From Sulfitobacter sp. EhC04 (GTDB lineage: Bacteria > Pseudomonadota > Alphaproteobacteria > Rhodobacterales > Rhodobacteraceae), in assembly GCF_001650875.1 (NCBI RefSeq), contig NZ_LXYI01000047.1, forward strand, positions 1-64,000: a stretch of 64,000 bases of DNA. Reading direction: 5' to 3'. Under the pieces are notes generated by a model, which searched no databases, had not been told where the DNA came from, and saw only the letters and a list, made by a program, of their open reading frames with translations. Of the stretch, positions 28,874 through 38,417 are shown piece after piece. The position numbers and the translations under genes are program-made. Position 1 is the first letter of the stretch. Every line of letters begins with the position of its first letter.

Positions 28874-30493
28874 CTACCCAATCAAGACCTCGCCAAACTC
28901 TTCGCGCAGGTTCCGTTTGAGCACCTTGCCCGTCGCATTGCGCGGCAACACATCGGTAAAGACCACCTTGTCCGGCACTTGCCATTTCGCGATCTTGCCT
29001 TCGAACACGCTCAACACGTCTTGCTCGGACGGGTCCTGCCCTTCGACCTTCACCGCGACCAGAACGGGCCGTTCATCCCATTTTTCGTGCCGCGCGCCGA
29101 TCACCGCCGCATCGGCCAGCGCCGGGTGCGAGATGGCGATATTCTCCAATTCGACGGAACTGATCCATTCGCCGCCCGACTTGATGATGTCCTTTGAGCG
29201 GTCCTTGATGGTGACATAGCCATCCGGGTCCATGGTGGCGACATCGCCGGTGTCGAACCAGCCGTTGGTCAGGGTCTCTTCGGTGGTTTTCCTGAAATAG
29301 GCATCCAGAATCCAGTGCCCGCGCGTCACCAGATCGCCCTGCGCCTTGCCGTCATGGGGCAGCGGCTTGCCATCGTCGTCCAGGATTTCCAGTTCCACCC
29401 CGTAGACCGGGCGCCCCTGGTTCTCGCGCAGATGGTGCTGTTCCGCCTCCGGCAGGTCGGCATGTTTGGCCAGCGGGCGGTTGACGGTGCCAACGGGCGA
29501 CATTTCGGTCATGCCCCAGGCGTGGATCGTATCGACCCCGAATTCCTCGCGGAAACTCTTGATCATCGAGGGCGGACAGGCCGAGCCGCCCACCACCGTG
29601 CGCTTGAGACTTGCCAGCTTGCTGCCGCTTTTCTTGGCCTCGCCCAGCAGGCCCAGCCAGATCGTCGGGACCCCCAGTGCCAGCGAAACGCGGTAGGTGT
29701 CGATCAGACTGACCAGCGACGGGCCGTCCAGCCCCGGCCCCGGCATCACCATGCGCGCGCCGACCATGGCGCAGGCATAGGGCGCGCCCCAGGCGTTGAC
29801 GTGGAACATCGGCACCACGGGCAGCACAACCTCGGCGGCGGATATCGCGACACTGTCGGCCAGGTTGATGCCGAAGGAATGCAGCACGGTGGAGCGGTGG
29901 CTGTAGAGCACGCCCTTGGGGTTTCCCGTGGTTCCCGATGTATAACAAAGGCTTGAGGCCGTATATTCATCCATGTCCGGCCAAGCGTAGCCCGCATCGC
30001 CCTGGGCCAGCAGATCGTCATAGGCGATGATGCCGGGCAGTTTGTCAGCGGCATCGCCCACCGTGGGCTCCATCAGGATGATGTGTTCCAGATGCTCCAG
30101 CTTGTCGCGGATCGCGGCGACCAGCGGGACAAAGGTGGCGTCGATGAACAGCACCTTATCCTCGGCATGGTTCAGGATATAGACCAGTTGTTCCGGGAAC
30201 AGGCGCGGGTTGATCGTGTGGCAGACAAAGCCGCCGCCCGAGACGCCGAAATAGATTTCCAGGTGCCGCCGGTTGTTCCAGGCAATGGTGCCGCAGCGCG
30301 CCTGCGGGTCCAGCCCCAGCCCCGTCAGCGCCGAGGCGAGCCGCCGGGCATTGGCCGCGACCTGCCCCCATGTTGTATCCTCGACCCCGCCACCGGTGTT
30401 GACCGAAAAGATCTGACCCCCGGAATGGTACTTTTCAGCGTGTTCAATCAGGCTGGAAATCAACAGCGGTTGCGACATCATCTGGCCTAGCAT
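28874..30493 (-). CDS. Acyl-CoA ligase, DmdB-like (AMP-binding)
   Basis: 539 residues from the ATG at 30493. The P-loop-like A3 motif is Y-T-S-G-T-T-G-N-P-K-G; A5 is H-A-W-G-M-T-E; A7/A8 are W-F-D-T-G-D and K-D-R-S-K-D-I-I-K-S-G-G-E-W; the A10 lysine is in P-R-N-A-T-G-K-V-L-K. The N-terminus M-L-G-Q-M-M-S-Q-P-L-L-I-S-S-L matches roseobacter DmdB proteins, which activate 3-methylthiopropionate from DMSP and other medium-chain acids. The exact substrate cannot be read from the sequence. Convergent with the zinc-ribbon gene, 4 bp apart. Confidence 0.88.
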   Translation of the reverse strand: MLGQMMSQPLLISSLIEHAEKYHSGGQIFSVNTGGGVEDTTWGQVAANARRLASALTGLGLDPQARCGTIAWNNRRHLEIYFGVSGGGFVCHTINPRLFPEQLVYILNHAEDKVLFIDATFVPLVAAIRDKLEHLEHIILMEPTVGDAADKLPGIIAYDDLLAQGDAGYAWPDMDEYTASSLCYTSGTTGNPKGVLYSHRSTVLHSFGINLADSVAISAAEVVLPVVPMFHVNAWGAPYACAMVGARMVMPGPGLDGPSLVSLIDTYRVSLALGVPTIWLGLLGEAKKSGSKLASLKRTVVGGSACPPSMIKSFREEFGVDTIHAWGMTEMSPVGTVNRPLAKHADLPEAEQHHLRENQGRPVYGVELEILDDDGKPLPHDGKAQGDLVTRGHWILDAYFRKTTEETLTNGWFDTGDVATMDPDGYVTIKDRSKDIIKSGGEWISSVELENIAISHPALADAAVIGARHEKWDERPVLVAVKVEGQDPSEQDVLSVFEGKIAKWQVPDKVVFTDVLPRNATGKVLKRNLREEFGEVLIG

Positions 30494-30630
30494 CGGGATC
30501 CTCCTCATCCGTTCTTTGCGCCAGAGTGGATCAGCGACCCCGCACTTGCAAGCCTGCCGTAAGGTGCCTAAAGGTCAGCTATACGGCCTGCCCGCCTGCC
30601 CGCAATCGCCCTGAGACGGAGGAGATCCCG

Positions 30631-31077
30631 ATGACGCTGATCATTCGCCCCACAACTTCCAACGACCGGGAAGACTGGGACCGCCTCTACCAGGGATACG
30701 CCGAATTCTACAAAGTCGAGCAGACCCCGGAAATGCGCGATACCGTGTTCGGCTGGCTGATGGACGAGACCCAAGAATGCAACGGGTTTGTCGCCGAAAC
30801 CGCAGAGGGCCGCCTGATCGGGCTGACGCATTTCCGCCCCTTCGCCAGCCCGTTGCGGGCGGCCACCAATTGTTTCCTCGACGATCTCTTTGTCGATCCG
30901 GCCGCGCGCGGTTCAGGTGCGGCGCAGGCCCTGATCGACGCGGTGGCGGAACATGCCCGCGCGCGCGGCTGGGCCACGGTGCGCTGGATCACGGCGGATG
31001 ACAATTACCGCGGGCGCAATGTCTATGATCGTCTGGCCACAAGGACGATGTGGGTGACCTACGACCTCAAGACATGA
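30631..31077 (+). CDS. GNAT-family N-acetyltransferase
   Basis: 148 residues from the ATG at 30631 (GGAGGAG upstream). I-I-R-P-T-T-S-N-D at the start, F-L-D-D-L-F-V-D-P-A-A-R-G-S-G-A-A-Q-A with the acetyl-CoA-binding R-G-x-G-x-A, and D-N-Y-R-G-R-N-V-Y-D near the end. Substrate unknown. It is translationally coupled (ATGA) to the antiporter. Confidence 0.85.
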   Translation: MTLIIRPTTSNDREDWDRLYQGYAEFYKVEQTPEMRDTVFGWLMDETQECNGFVAETAEGRLIGLTHFRPFASPLRAATNCFLDDLFVDPAARGSGAAQALIDAVAEHARARGWATVRWITADDNYRGRNVYDRLATRTMWVTYDLKT

Positions 31078-32327
31078 ACTTTCTGCAAATCACCTCCCTG
31101 CTGATCGTGCTCGCCGGGGCCTTTGGCGCAATCAACTACCTGTTTCTGAAGCTGCCCTCGGCCATCGGCATTCTGGTGGTGTCGCTGCTGGCCTCTTTCG
31201 GGCTGCTGATGCTGGACCTCGCCCTGCCCGCCCTTGGCATTGCCGACACGGTGCGCCAACTGGTCACCGGCATCGACTTTTCCGAGGCGCTGCTGGAGGG
31301 GATGCTGGGCCTGCTGCTGTTTGCGGGGGCGCTGCATGTCAAGCTCAGCGATCTGCGCAGTGAATGGCTGAGCGTGTTTCTGATGGCGACACTGGGCATC
31401 GCGCTGTCGACGCTGGTGGTGGGCTTTGCCTTTTCCTGGCTGACCGGCATGCCGCTGCTGGTGGCGCTGGTCTTCGGCGCGCTGATCTCACCCACCGATC
31501 CGGTGGCGGTGCTGGGTGTGCTGCGCGAGGCCGATCTGCCCAAGGCACTGGAGACCAAGATCGCGGGCGAAAGCCTGTTCAACGACGGTGTCGGATATGT
31601 GGTGTTCCTGGTGTTGGTGGGCCTCGCCTTTCCCGGTGCGCATCACGGCGCGGGCGGCAGCCCGCTGGGCGATGCGGCCCTGCTTTTCGCGCAGGAAGCC
31701 TTTGGCGGCGCGATCCTTGGGCTGGTGCTGGGCTGGCTCACTTTCCGGGTGATGCGCCGGATTGACGATTATTCGCTGGAGGTGCTGCTGACCCTCGGGC
31801 TCGCCTTTGGCGGTTATGAACTGGCGGTCTGGCTGCATGTCTCGGCCCCGATCATGGCGGTCTGCGCAGGCCTGCTGATCGGCGATGTGGGCACCGCACG
31901 CGGCATGTCGGAAGAGACCCGCAAATATGTCGAAGCCTTCTGGAAGCTGATCGACGAGATCCTGAACGCGGTGCTGTTCCTGATGATCGGGTTTGAAGTC
32001 TTTGCCATCGCCCTGAACACGGATGTGCTGGTGACCGGCGTGATCACGATTTTTATCGCGCTGTTGGCGCGGCTGGCTGCCGTGGCGGTGCCCATCGCGA
32101 TGCTGCGCCCGTTCCGCAGTTTCAGCGCCGGTGTGACGCCGATCATGACCTGGGGCGGGTTGAAGGGCGGCATCTCTGTTGCGCTGGCACTGTCGCTGCC
32201 GGAGGGCGAGTGGAAATCGCTGATCCTGACCTGCACCTATGTCGTGGTCGTCTTTTCCATCATCGTGCAGGGGCTGACCGTGGGGCGGCTGGCAAACCGG
32301 ATGGGCCGCGCGCCGGACCTCATGTGA
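31074..32327 (+). CDS. CPA1-family Na+/H+ antiporter
   Basis: 417 residues from the ATG at 31074, overlapping the GNAT stop. About 12 hydrophobic segments; the transport core has I-S-P-T-D-P-V-A-V (TM5) and A-G-E-S-L-F-N-D-G-V-G-Y-V-V-F (TM6), the N-D and acidic pair of CPA1 exchangers, and W-G-G-L-K-G-G-I-S-V-A-L in TM11. It would exchange Na+ (or K+) for H+ across the inner membrane, useful in sea water. An intergenic repeat follows the stop. Confidence 0.9.
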   Translation: MNFLQITSLLIVLAGAFGAINYLFLKLPSAIGILVVSLLASFGLLMLDLALPALGIADTVRQLVTGIDFSEALLEGMLGLLLFAGALHVKLSDLRSEWLSVFLMATLGIALSTLVVGFAFSWLTGMPLLVALVFGALISPTDPVAVLGVLREADLPKALETKIAGESLFNDGVGYVVFLVLVGLAFPGAHHGAGGSPLGDAALLFAQEAFGGAILGLVLGWLTFRVMRRIDDYSLEVLLTLGLAFGGYELAVWLHVSAPIMAVCAGLLIGDVGTARGMSEETRKYVEAFWKLIDEILNAVLFLMIGFEVFAIALNTDVLVTGVITIFIALLARLAAVAVPIAMLRPFRSFSAGVTPIMTWGGLKGGISVALALSLPEGEWKSLILTCTYVVVVFSIIVQGLTVGRLANRMGRAPDLM

Positions 32328-32336
32328 CCCACCGGT

Positions 32337-32414
32337 GCGGCTGCGCCGCATTCGATCCATATTTTGTTGGGGCTCTGCCCCAAACCCCGGGAATATTTAG
32401 GGCCAAAAAGAAAA
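32337..32414. repeat. Dispersed hairpin repeat, copy 1
   Basis: GCGGC-TGC-GCCGC, ATTCGAT, GGGGC-TCT-GCCCC, CCCGGGA-ATATTT and AGGGCCAAAAAGAAAA in this order. The same element occurs at 57926-58024. Both copies lie between convergent genes and fill the gap completely, so they act at least as 3' ends for both. Similar repeats are frequent between genes in this bacterial group (recollection, not checked). Confidence 0.75.
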
Positions 32415-32419
32415 CGGGG

Positions 32420-34012
32420 TCAGGCCCGGTGTTTCAGGATGTAACCCACCAGTGCGGCGGTGGAGCCGTCCTTGCCTTCCGCGCTTGCGCTGCCTTCGAC
32501 AATGGGTTGCAGGGAGGTCGCCAGTTCCTTGCCCAGTTCCACCCCCCATTGATCGTAGGAATTGATGTTCAGGATCACCCCTTCGACAAAGACGCGGTGT
32601 TCGTAAAGCGCGATGATCTGACCCAGGGTGAAGGGATCAAGCAGCGGATAGACCAGCGTGGTGGAAGGCCGGTTGCCCGGAAAGACCCGGTGGCGGGCCT
32701 GACGTTCCAGTTCATTGCCGGTCAATCCCTTTGCTTCCATCATGCGCCGCGCCTCGGACAGCGAGCGGCCGCGCATCAACGCCTCTGACTGGGCGAGGCA
32801 ATTGGCCAGCAGCAATTGGTGATGGTGCGCCAGTTCGGGTTCATGCCCGTTGGCGGCAACCAGGAATTCGCAAGGCACCACCCGCGTGCCCTGATGGATC
32901 AGTTGGTAGAACGCATGCTGGCCATTGGTGCCCGCCGCGCCCCAGACCACGGGCCCGGTGTGATGCGCGGCATCGGTGCCGTCCATCTGCACCGCCTTGC
33001 CGTTGCTTTCCATCTCAAGCTGCTGGAGGTAGTCCGGCAACATCCGCAGCCGCTGGTCATAGGGCAGGACGGCGCGGGTTGCATAGCCGCAGAGCTGGTT
33101 GTGCCAGATGCCCGCAAGCGCCAGCATCATCGGCATGTTTTCCAGCGGCTCTGCCACGCGGAAGTGCGTATCCATCGCCTGCCCGCCCCGCAGAAAGGCA
33201 TCGAAGCCCTTTGGCCCGATGGCGATCATCAGCGCGAGACCAATCGGCCCCCACATGGAATAGCGCCCGCCAACCCAATCCTCAAAGCCAAAGACCTGTT
33301 CGGGTTTGATGCCAAAGGCTGCCGTTTTGTCCTCTGCCGTGCTGAGGGCCGCGAACTGGCGCGCGGGATCACCGCCGTGGTCCGTCATCCAGGCCTTGGC
33401 GGTGCGGGCGTTGGTCATGGTCTCGATCGTCGTGAAGGTCTTGGAGGCGACAATCACCAGCGTGGTTTTGGCATCCAGCCCGCGCAGCGTGTCGGCGATA
33501 TGTGCGCCATCGACATTGGAGACGAAATGGCACCGCGGCCCGTCGTGATAAGGCGCAAGTGCGGCCACCGCCATGGCCGGGCCCAGATCGGAACCGCCGA
33601 TGCCGATGTTGACCACATCGGTGATGGCGCTGTCGCGGACCGTGTCGGCATAGCGGCGCATCCGCTCAAGCGTGGCATGCACCCCCGGCATTACATCGGT
33701 GCCGTCCATCATGACCGGCCCGCCATCGAGATTGCGCAGGGCGGAGTGCAGCACCGCGCGGCCCTCGGTCTGGTTGATCTTTTCGCCCGCGAACATCGCG
33801 TCGCGCTTGCCCGCCACACCGGCCTGTTCCGCAAGGGCAATCAGGTCGGCGCGGCTGTCCGCGTCGATGTTGGTCTTGGCGTAGTCGAAATGCAGATTCT
33901 CCAGCGTGACGGAGAAATCTGCCGCCCTGCCGGTATCCTCGAAAAGGGCCAGCAGCGGTCTGTCCGCGACGGCTTCGGCCCGGCTTTTCAGTTTGTTCCA
34001 GAGTGTCATCAT
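32420..34012 (-). CDS. pgi: Glucose-6-phosphate isomerase
   Basis: 530 residues from the ATG at 34012 (ATGA with pgl). V-N-I-G-I-G-G-S-D-L-G-P is the substrate-binding signature; S-K-T-F-T-T-I-E-T, the Glu in G-G-R-Y-S-M-W-G, and L-I-H-Q-G-T-R-V-V-P-C (active-site His) are all present. It interconverts glucose-6-P and fructose-6-P in the cytosol. Last gene of the zwf-pgl-pgi operon, which feeds the Entner-Doudoroff route and NADPH supply. Confidence 0.96.
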   Translation of the reverse strand: MMTLWNKLKSRAEAVADRPLLALFEDTGRAADFSVTLENLHFDYAKTNIDADSRADLIALAEQAGVAGKRDAMFAGEKINQTEGRAVLHSALRNLDGGPVMMDGTDVMPGVHATLERMRRYADTVRDSAITDVVNIGIGGSDLGPAMAVAALAPYHDGPRCHFVSNVDGAHIADTLRGLDAKTTLVIVASKTFTTIETMTNARTAKAWMTDHGGDPARQFAALSTAEDKTAAFGIKPEQVFGFEDWVGGRYSMWGPIGLALMIAIGPKGFDAFLRGGQAMDTHFRVAEPLENMPMMLALAGIWHNQLCGYATRAVLPYDQRLRMLPDYLQQLEMESNGKAVQMDGTDAAHHTGPVVWGAAGTNGQHAFYQLIHQGTRVVPCEFLVAANGHEPELAHHHQLLLANCLAQSEALMRGRSLSEARRMMEAKGLTGNELERQARHRVFPGNRPSTTLVYPLLDPFTLGQIIALYEHRVFVEGVILNINSYDQWGVELGKELATSLQPIVEGSASAEGKDGSTAALVGYILKHRA

Positions 34013-34680
34013 GCGGCCCAATGTACCTCTGCGTTGTTCAGAACGGCGGCGACGGGTGCCTCTTCGGGTGGCAATTCCTCCGCGCGTTCCAAGGCGGCGC
34101 GTTTCGCGTCACCGAAGATCACCAGATGTGTGGACATGGCACCACGCAGCACATGGGCGGGCAATGTCACGCGCGCGATATCCTGGCCTTCGGGCCGGAC
34201 GACACAAAGATTGGGCGCGCCTGACGCCATCGCCGCCGCGACCCCCTCGGCCCCCGGAAACAGCGAGGCGGTGTGCATGTCATCGCCCATCCCCAGCACC
34301 AGCAGCGAAAGCGGCAATTGCCCCTCCAGCGTCGGTGCAACTGCTGCGGCACCGGCCTCGGCATCCATACCGGGCTGAAAGAAGGGCAGAAACCGTGCCG
34401 CCGCCGCATGGTCGGTCAGCAGCCGCGAACGGACCAAGGCCCCGTTGGAGCGCGCGTCCTTCTCGGACACCCAGCGTTCGTCGGTCAGCATCACATGCAC
34501 CCGGCCCCAATCCAGGTCGGTGCCGCTGAGCATGTCAAAGATCGGGCCGGGCGTGGTGCCGCCGGGCACGGCAAAGGAGGCGAATTCATGCACCAGAAGG
34601 CATTTCTTCAATTCTCCGGCCAGCCGGTTCGCGACCTTCATCGCCAGGATTTCCCGGTCGGGATATTCGATCAGGTTCAT
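34009..34680 (-). CDS. pgl: 6-phosphogluconolactonase
   Basis: 223 residues from the ATG at 34680, which overlaps the zwf stop (ATGA). F-A-V-P-G-G-T-T-P-G-P-I-F, D-E-R-W-V and L-V-L-G-M-G-D-D-M-H-T-A-S-L-F-P-G are the SOL/DevB-family signatures. It hydrolyses 6-phosphogluconolactone, the product of the zwf enzyme. Coupled to both neighbours. Confidence 0.95.
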   Translation of the reverse strand: MNLIEYPDREILAMKVANRLAGELKKCLLVHEFASFAVPGGTTPGPIFDMLSGTDLDWGRVHVMLTDERWVSEKDARSNGALVRSRLLTDHAAAARFLPFFQPGMDAEAGAAAVAPTLEGQLPLSLLVLGMGDDMHTASLFPGAEGVAAAMASGAPNLCVVRPEGQDIARVTLPAHVLRGAMSTHLVIFGDAKRAALERAEELPPEEAPVAAVLNNAEVHWAA

Positions 34681-36194
34681 GGGGTCACCTCGCGCCATTC
34701 GCGGCCGTCACGCCGCATCAGTTCGTTTGCATAGTCGGGCCCGGCAGAACCGCTGTCATAGGGTTTGGGCACGTCATTGCGGGCCTCCCAGCCCTGAATG
34801 ATCGGGTCGGTCCAGGCCCAGGCGGCCTCGACCTCATCGCCGCGCATGAACAGGGTCTGGTTGCCGCGCATCACGTCCATGATCAGCCGCTCATAGGCAT
34901 CCACCTGATCCGCACCCTCGCCCAAAGCCTCGGCAAAGCTCATGTCGAGGGGGACGTCGATCAGCCGCATGCCGCCCGGCCCCGGTTCCTTGATCGTCAC
35001 GCCAAGGGTGATCCCCTCGTTCGGTTGCAGCCGGATCGACAGCACATTGCGGTGGCGGCCCGCGTCCTCGCCAAAGATCGAATGCGGGGTTTCCTTGAAC
35101 ACCACGGTGATCTCGGAAGAGCGCGCCGACAGCCGTTTGCCGGTGCGCAGATAGAACGGCGTGCCGGCCCAACGCCAGTTGCTGATATGGGTTTTGAGCG
35201 CGACAAAGCTTTCGGTACGCGAGCGGGGGGAATCGACTGCCTCGCGGTAGCCGGGCATCTTTTCCTCGTTGCCGGTCTCGGCCAGATACTGCCCTCGCAC
35301 GATGTGGTGCGGCAACACCGGGTCCAATGCGCGGATGACTTTCAGCTTTTCGTCGCGCACCGCATCCGGCGCAAACCGCGCGGGCGGCTCCATCGCGATC
35401 AGGCACAAAAGCTGCATCAGGTGGTTCTGCACCATGTCGCGCATCGCACCGGACTTGTCATAATATTCACCCCTGCCCCCGACCCCCACGGTTTCTGCCA
35501 CGGTGATCTGGATATGGTCGATGAACTGCGCGTTCCACAGCGGTTCGAACAGCATGTTGCCAAAGCGGACCGCCATCAGGTTCTGCACGGTCTCCTTGCC
35601 GAGGTAATGGTCGATCCGATAGATCTGATCCTCGTTGAAATAGGTGGCGAGGGTCGCGTTCAGCGCATGGGCGCTTTCCAGATCGCGGCCAAAGGGCTTT
35701 TCGACCACGATGCGCGCGTCCTTGTCGGCCATGCCCCATTGCTGCAACCGTTCGGCCAGATCGCCGAACAGCGTCGGCGAGACGGAGAAGTAATAGGCTT
35801 CGGTCCGGCCCTTGCCCTTCATGATCTCTTGCAGTTCGGCCCAGCCTGCCTCGCCGCGCGCGTCGATGGCGGTGTATTCGATCCGCGACAGGAAATCCTG
35901 CATCGCCTCGGGCGTGTGGCTGAACCCGGCATTGAATTCCTCAATCGCCTCTGCCACCATCTCGCGATAACCGGCGCTGTCCAGTTCGGTTCGGGCGGCC
36001 CCGACGATACGCGATTCCGGTGGCATCTGTCCGGCGACGAAGCGGCGGAAAAGCCCCGGCAGGATCTTGCGTCGGGCCAGATCGCCTGTGCCCCCGAAAA
36101 TCACCAGATCGAATGGATCGACCGGAATCACACGGCTTTCCATATGTGGCAGCCGGTCTTTGGTCTGGGTCATACTGGATTTGGTCTGGGTCAT
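34677..36194 (-). CDS. zwf: Glucose-6-phosphate 1-dehydrogenase
   Basis: 505 residues. F-G-G-T-G-D-L-A-R-R-K binds NADP; R-I-D-H-Y-L-G-K-E-T-V-Q-N is the catalytic signature with the active-site His and Lys. First gene of the operon. The N-terminus carries an M-T-Q-T-K repeat (M-T-Q-T-K-S-S then M-T-Q-T-K-D-R) caused by a short tandem duplication. The first ATG (36194) has GGGG upstream, while Met8 and Met18 lack a site, so the longer start was chosen. Confidence 0.95.
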   Translation of the reverse strand: MTQTKSSMTQTKDRLPHMESRVIPVDPFDLVIFGGTGDLARRKILPGLFRRFVAGQMPPESRIVGAARTELDSAGYREMVAEAIEEFNAGFSHTPEAMQDFLSRIEYTAIDARGEAGWAELQEIMKGKGRTEAYYFSVSPTLFGDLAERLQQWGMADKDARIVVEKPFGRDLESAHALNATLATYFNEDQIYRIDHYLGKETVQNLMAVRFGNMLFEPLWNAQFIDHIQITVAETVGVGGRGEYYDKSGAMRDMVQNHLMQLLCLIAMEPPARFAPDAVRDEKLKVIRALDPVLPHHIVRGQYLAETGNEEKMPGYREAVDSPRSRTESFVALKTHISNWRWAGTPFYLRTGKRLSARSSEITVVFKETPHSIFGEDAGRHRNVLSIRLQPNEGITLGVTIKEPGPGGMRLIDVPLDMSFAEALGEGADQVDAYERLIMDVMRGNQTLFMRGDEVEAAWAWTDPIIQGWEARNDVPKPYDSGSAGPDYANELMRRDGREWREVTP

Positions 36195-36351
36195 GCTGGC
36201 CCCTGCGGTTCTTGAGCTTCTGTTAGCGCTACCATACTCGTATATTCGGGCTTCACAAGGTCGTGCACCGCCCCCGGTCAGGTCTTTTCACGCCCTGCCC
36301 GATCGCTTAGCACAAACAATAGCATCCGAAACGATCAGACAAGGACCTATC

Positions 36352-37311
36352 ATGAAAGATATGGCCAACGCCAAATCGCAGGCGAATGTCGGCAAGTTCG
36401 TCGACCCGGCGACCACCGCCAAGGGCGAGCCGCGCGCGACTGTGGCGCTGAGCAACCCGCAGACGCTCTGGTTTAATACCGGGACGCTGTGCAACATCGA
36501 ATGCGCCAATTGCTATATCGCCTCGTCGCCCACCAATGACGCGCTTGTCTATATCACCGCCGATGAGGTGCGCGACTATCTTGACCAGCTTGAGGCGCGC
36601 AAATGGGCGGTGCGCGAAATCGCCTTCACCGGGGGCGAGCCCTTCATGAACCCCCAGATGATCGAAATGACCGAGGCATCGCTGGCGCGGGGATACGAGG
36701 TGCTGATCCTGACGAACGCCATGCGCCCGATGATGCGCAAACCCATGCAACAAGGGCTGAAACGCCTGAATGCGGCCTACCCCGGCAAGCTGACGCTGCG
36801 CATTTCTGTCGATCATCACCGCCCGGCCCTGCATGACGCCGAACGCGGCGAAGGGTCCTTTGACAAGACGCTTGCGGGCATGAAATGGCTGCGTGACAAC
36901 GGGGTCCGCATGGCCATCGCGGGCCGCTCCGTCTTTGCCGACAACGAGGCGGAAAGCCGCGCGGGCTATGCTGCATTCTTTGCTGAACACGGGTTCGACA
37001 TCGACGCGGACAATCCCGGCATGACGGTGCTGTTTCCTGAAATGGACGAAAGGATCGACGTGCCCGAGATCACAACCGCCTGCTGGGGTATTCTGGACAA
37101 ATCACCTGACGCGGTCATGTGCGCGTCCTCCCGCATGGTGGTCAAGCGCAAGGGGGCCGAGGCGCCTGCGGTGCTGGCCTGCACCCTGCTGCCCTATTCC
37201 CCCGAGTTCGAACTGGGCACGACGCTGGCCGAGGCCGAAGGTGACGTGGCGCTGAACCATCCCCATTGCGCGAAATTCTGTGTTCTGGGCGGGGCAAGCT
37301 GTTCGGCCTAG
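36352..37311 (+). CDS. Radical SAM enzyme of unknown substrate
   Basis: 319 residues from the ATG at 36352 (AAGGA upstream). The 4Fe-4S site is C-N-I-E-C-A-N-C (C47, C51, C54), followed by a G-G-E-P motif (F-T-G-G-E-P). The C-terminus has further cysteines, C306, C310 and C317 (H-C-A-K-F-C-V-L-G-G-A-S-C), which may hold an auxiliary cluster, with C-W-G, C-A-S-S and C-T-L-L before. Spacing C-x3-C-x6-C is not the standard SPASM motif. Product or target unknown. Ends in a 4-nt convergent overlap with the sulfotransferase-like gene. Confidence 0.85.
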   Translation: MKDMANAKSQANVGKFVDPATTAKGEPRATVALSNPQTLWFNTGTLCNIECANCYIASSPTNDALVYITADEVRDYLDQLEARKWAVREIAFTGGEPFMNPQMIEMTEASLARGYEVLILTNAMRPMMRKPMQQGLKRLNAAYPGKLTLRISVDHHRPALHDAERGEGSFDKTLAGMKWLRDNGVRMAIAGRSVFADNEAESRAGYAAFFAEHGFDIDADNPGMTVLFPEMDERIDVPEITTACWGILDKSPDAVMCASSRMVVKRKGAEAPAVLACTLLPYSPEFELGTTLAEAEGDVALNHPHCAKFCVLGGASCSA

Positions 37312-38390
37312 GCCTTCCGCCCTGCCTGAAAGTGCTGCCAGGCGCGCTGCATCGCGTCTGCGCGCCCCTGAATGTGGGCTAGGCGTTCGGCTGCGGGAAC
37401 AGCGCGCCGCAGCGCGGTTTCCTGCCGTATCCTTTCAGCCAGATCCTCGGGATTGCGTATACCGCGCGGTTTGAAATAGGCCGGGTCGATCCCGAAATCT
37501 TTTGCGAAAGCCAGATTGCGCGCCTCGAACCGGGTGTCGATACAATCTCCCAACCAGGTCAGGAATGCCGCGTCCGGCAGCGGGATCGCCTGCACGGTTG
37601 CGTCACCGACAGCCAGAAACCTGTTTGCCTCATGCCTGCCCGGCATGTCGAAGCCGCGCTCAATCGCATTGCTCACCGCCTCGACAATGGCGGGATCGAA
37701 AGCGGCGTTCACCACCGCGTCGTCTGTGGGGGCGGCGTCGGATGCAAGACCGATCCGGGTCGCGAAATCCACCAGCAGCGGGCGTTCGGCATCTCGGGAC
37801 GGTAAGGCCGCGACAGTCAGCGGCACCTCCAGCGCGCCCAGCTCTTGCGCCATCGCTGACATGCTGTCGGACCAATCAAAGCGCGTGAACCCTCCGGCAT
37901 CCCGCCCGACATCGTGATGGCCAAGCGCAATGGCCATCAGATGCCTTTCCACGCCGGTAAAAAGCATCGGGTCAATGTCATGGCCGCGCAAGATCGTGGC
38001 TGTCTCCGCAATCCGGTTCGGTTCACGGAACAGCCATTGGCCATACACCGACCGCAGGTAATCCGACTGCCTGCGCACATAGGCCAGGGCCGAGGCGTCG
38101 GCCCCCTGATCCAGGGCGGCACGCACCAAGGCCAGCAGGGCCGCCTTTTTCTTGAAAAGCGCCTCGTGGCTGATGATCAATGGCAAACCGGGCGCGGCAG
38201 CCCGTGCCATCCGTGCTGCATATCCTTCAATGGTCCCGCCATCCCCGGCTTCCAACGCCTGAATGTCCTTTGATCTGGGAAGTATTGCATGCAGACATGC
38301 ATCCGCCGCCGCCGAGGTTCGGCGCAGATAAGTCTGAATAGCAGAGGACCCGCATTTGCCCGGTCCGAGATGAAAGATGATCCGCGCCAT
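37308..38390 (-). CDS. Sulfotransferase-like protein (P-loop)
   Basis: 360 residues. The N-terminal H-L-G-P-G-K-C-G-S-S-A-I-Q is a PAPS-binding 5'-loop as in sulfotransferases; S-H-E-A-L-F and Y-V-R-R-Q-S-D-Y-L-R-S-V-Y are the strand-helix region with the 3'-phosphate-binding Arg/Ser. Related roseobacter proteins lie in surface-polysaccharide loci; the acceptor here is unknown. Convergent with the radical SAM gene (4-nt overlap). Confidence 0.72.
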   Translation of the reverse strand: MARIIFHLGPGKCGSSAIQTYLRRTSAAADACLHAILPRSKDIQALEAGDGGTIEGYAARMARAAAPGLPLIISHEALFKKKAALLALVRAALDQGADASALAYVRRQSDYLRSVYGQWLFREPNRIAETATILRGHDIDPMLFTGVERHLMAIALGHHDVGRDAGGFTRFDWSDSMSAMAQELGALEVPLTVAALPSRDAERPLLVDFATRIGLASDAAPTDDAVVNAAFDPAIVEAVSNAIERGFDMPGRHEANRFLAVGDATVQAIPLPDAAFLTWLGDCIDTRFEARNLAFAKDFGIDPAYFKPRGIRNPEDLAERIRQETALRRAVPAAERLAHIQGRADAMQRAWQHFQAGRKA

Positions 38391-38417
38391 GCGAAACCGG
38401 CTAAATGAGATCGCTTT

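Noticed and set aside
29352-29956. Long open frames within the acyl-CoA ligase gene
   Set aside because: They are antisense or other-frame shadows; the ligase frame has all the family motifs.
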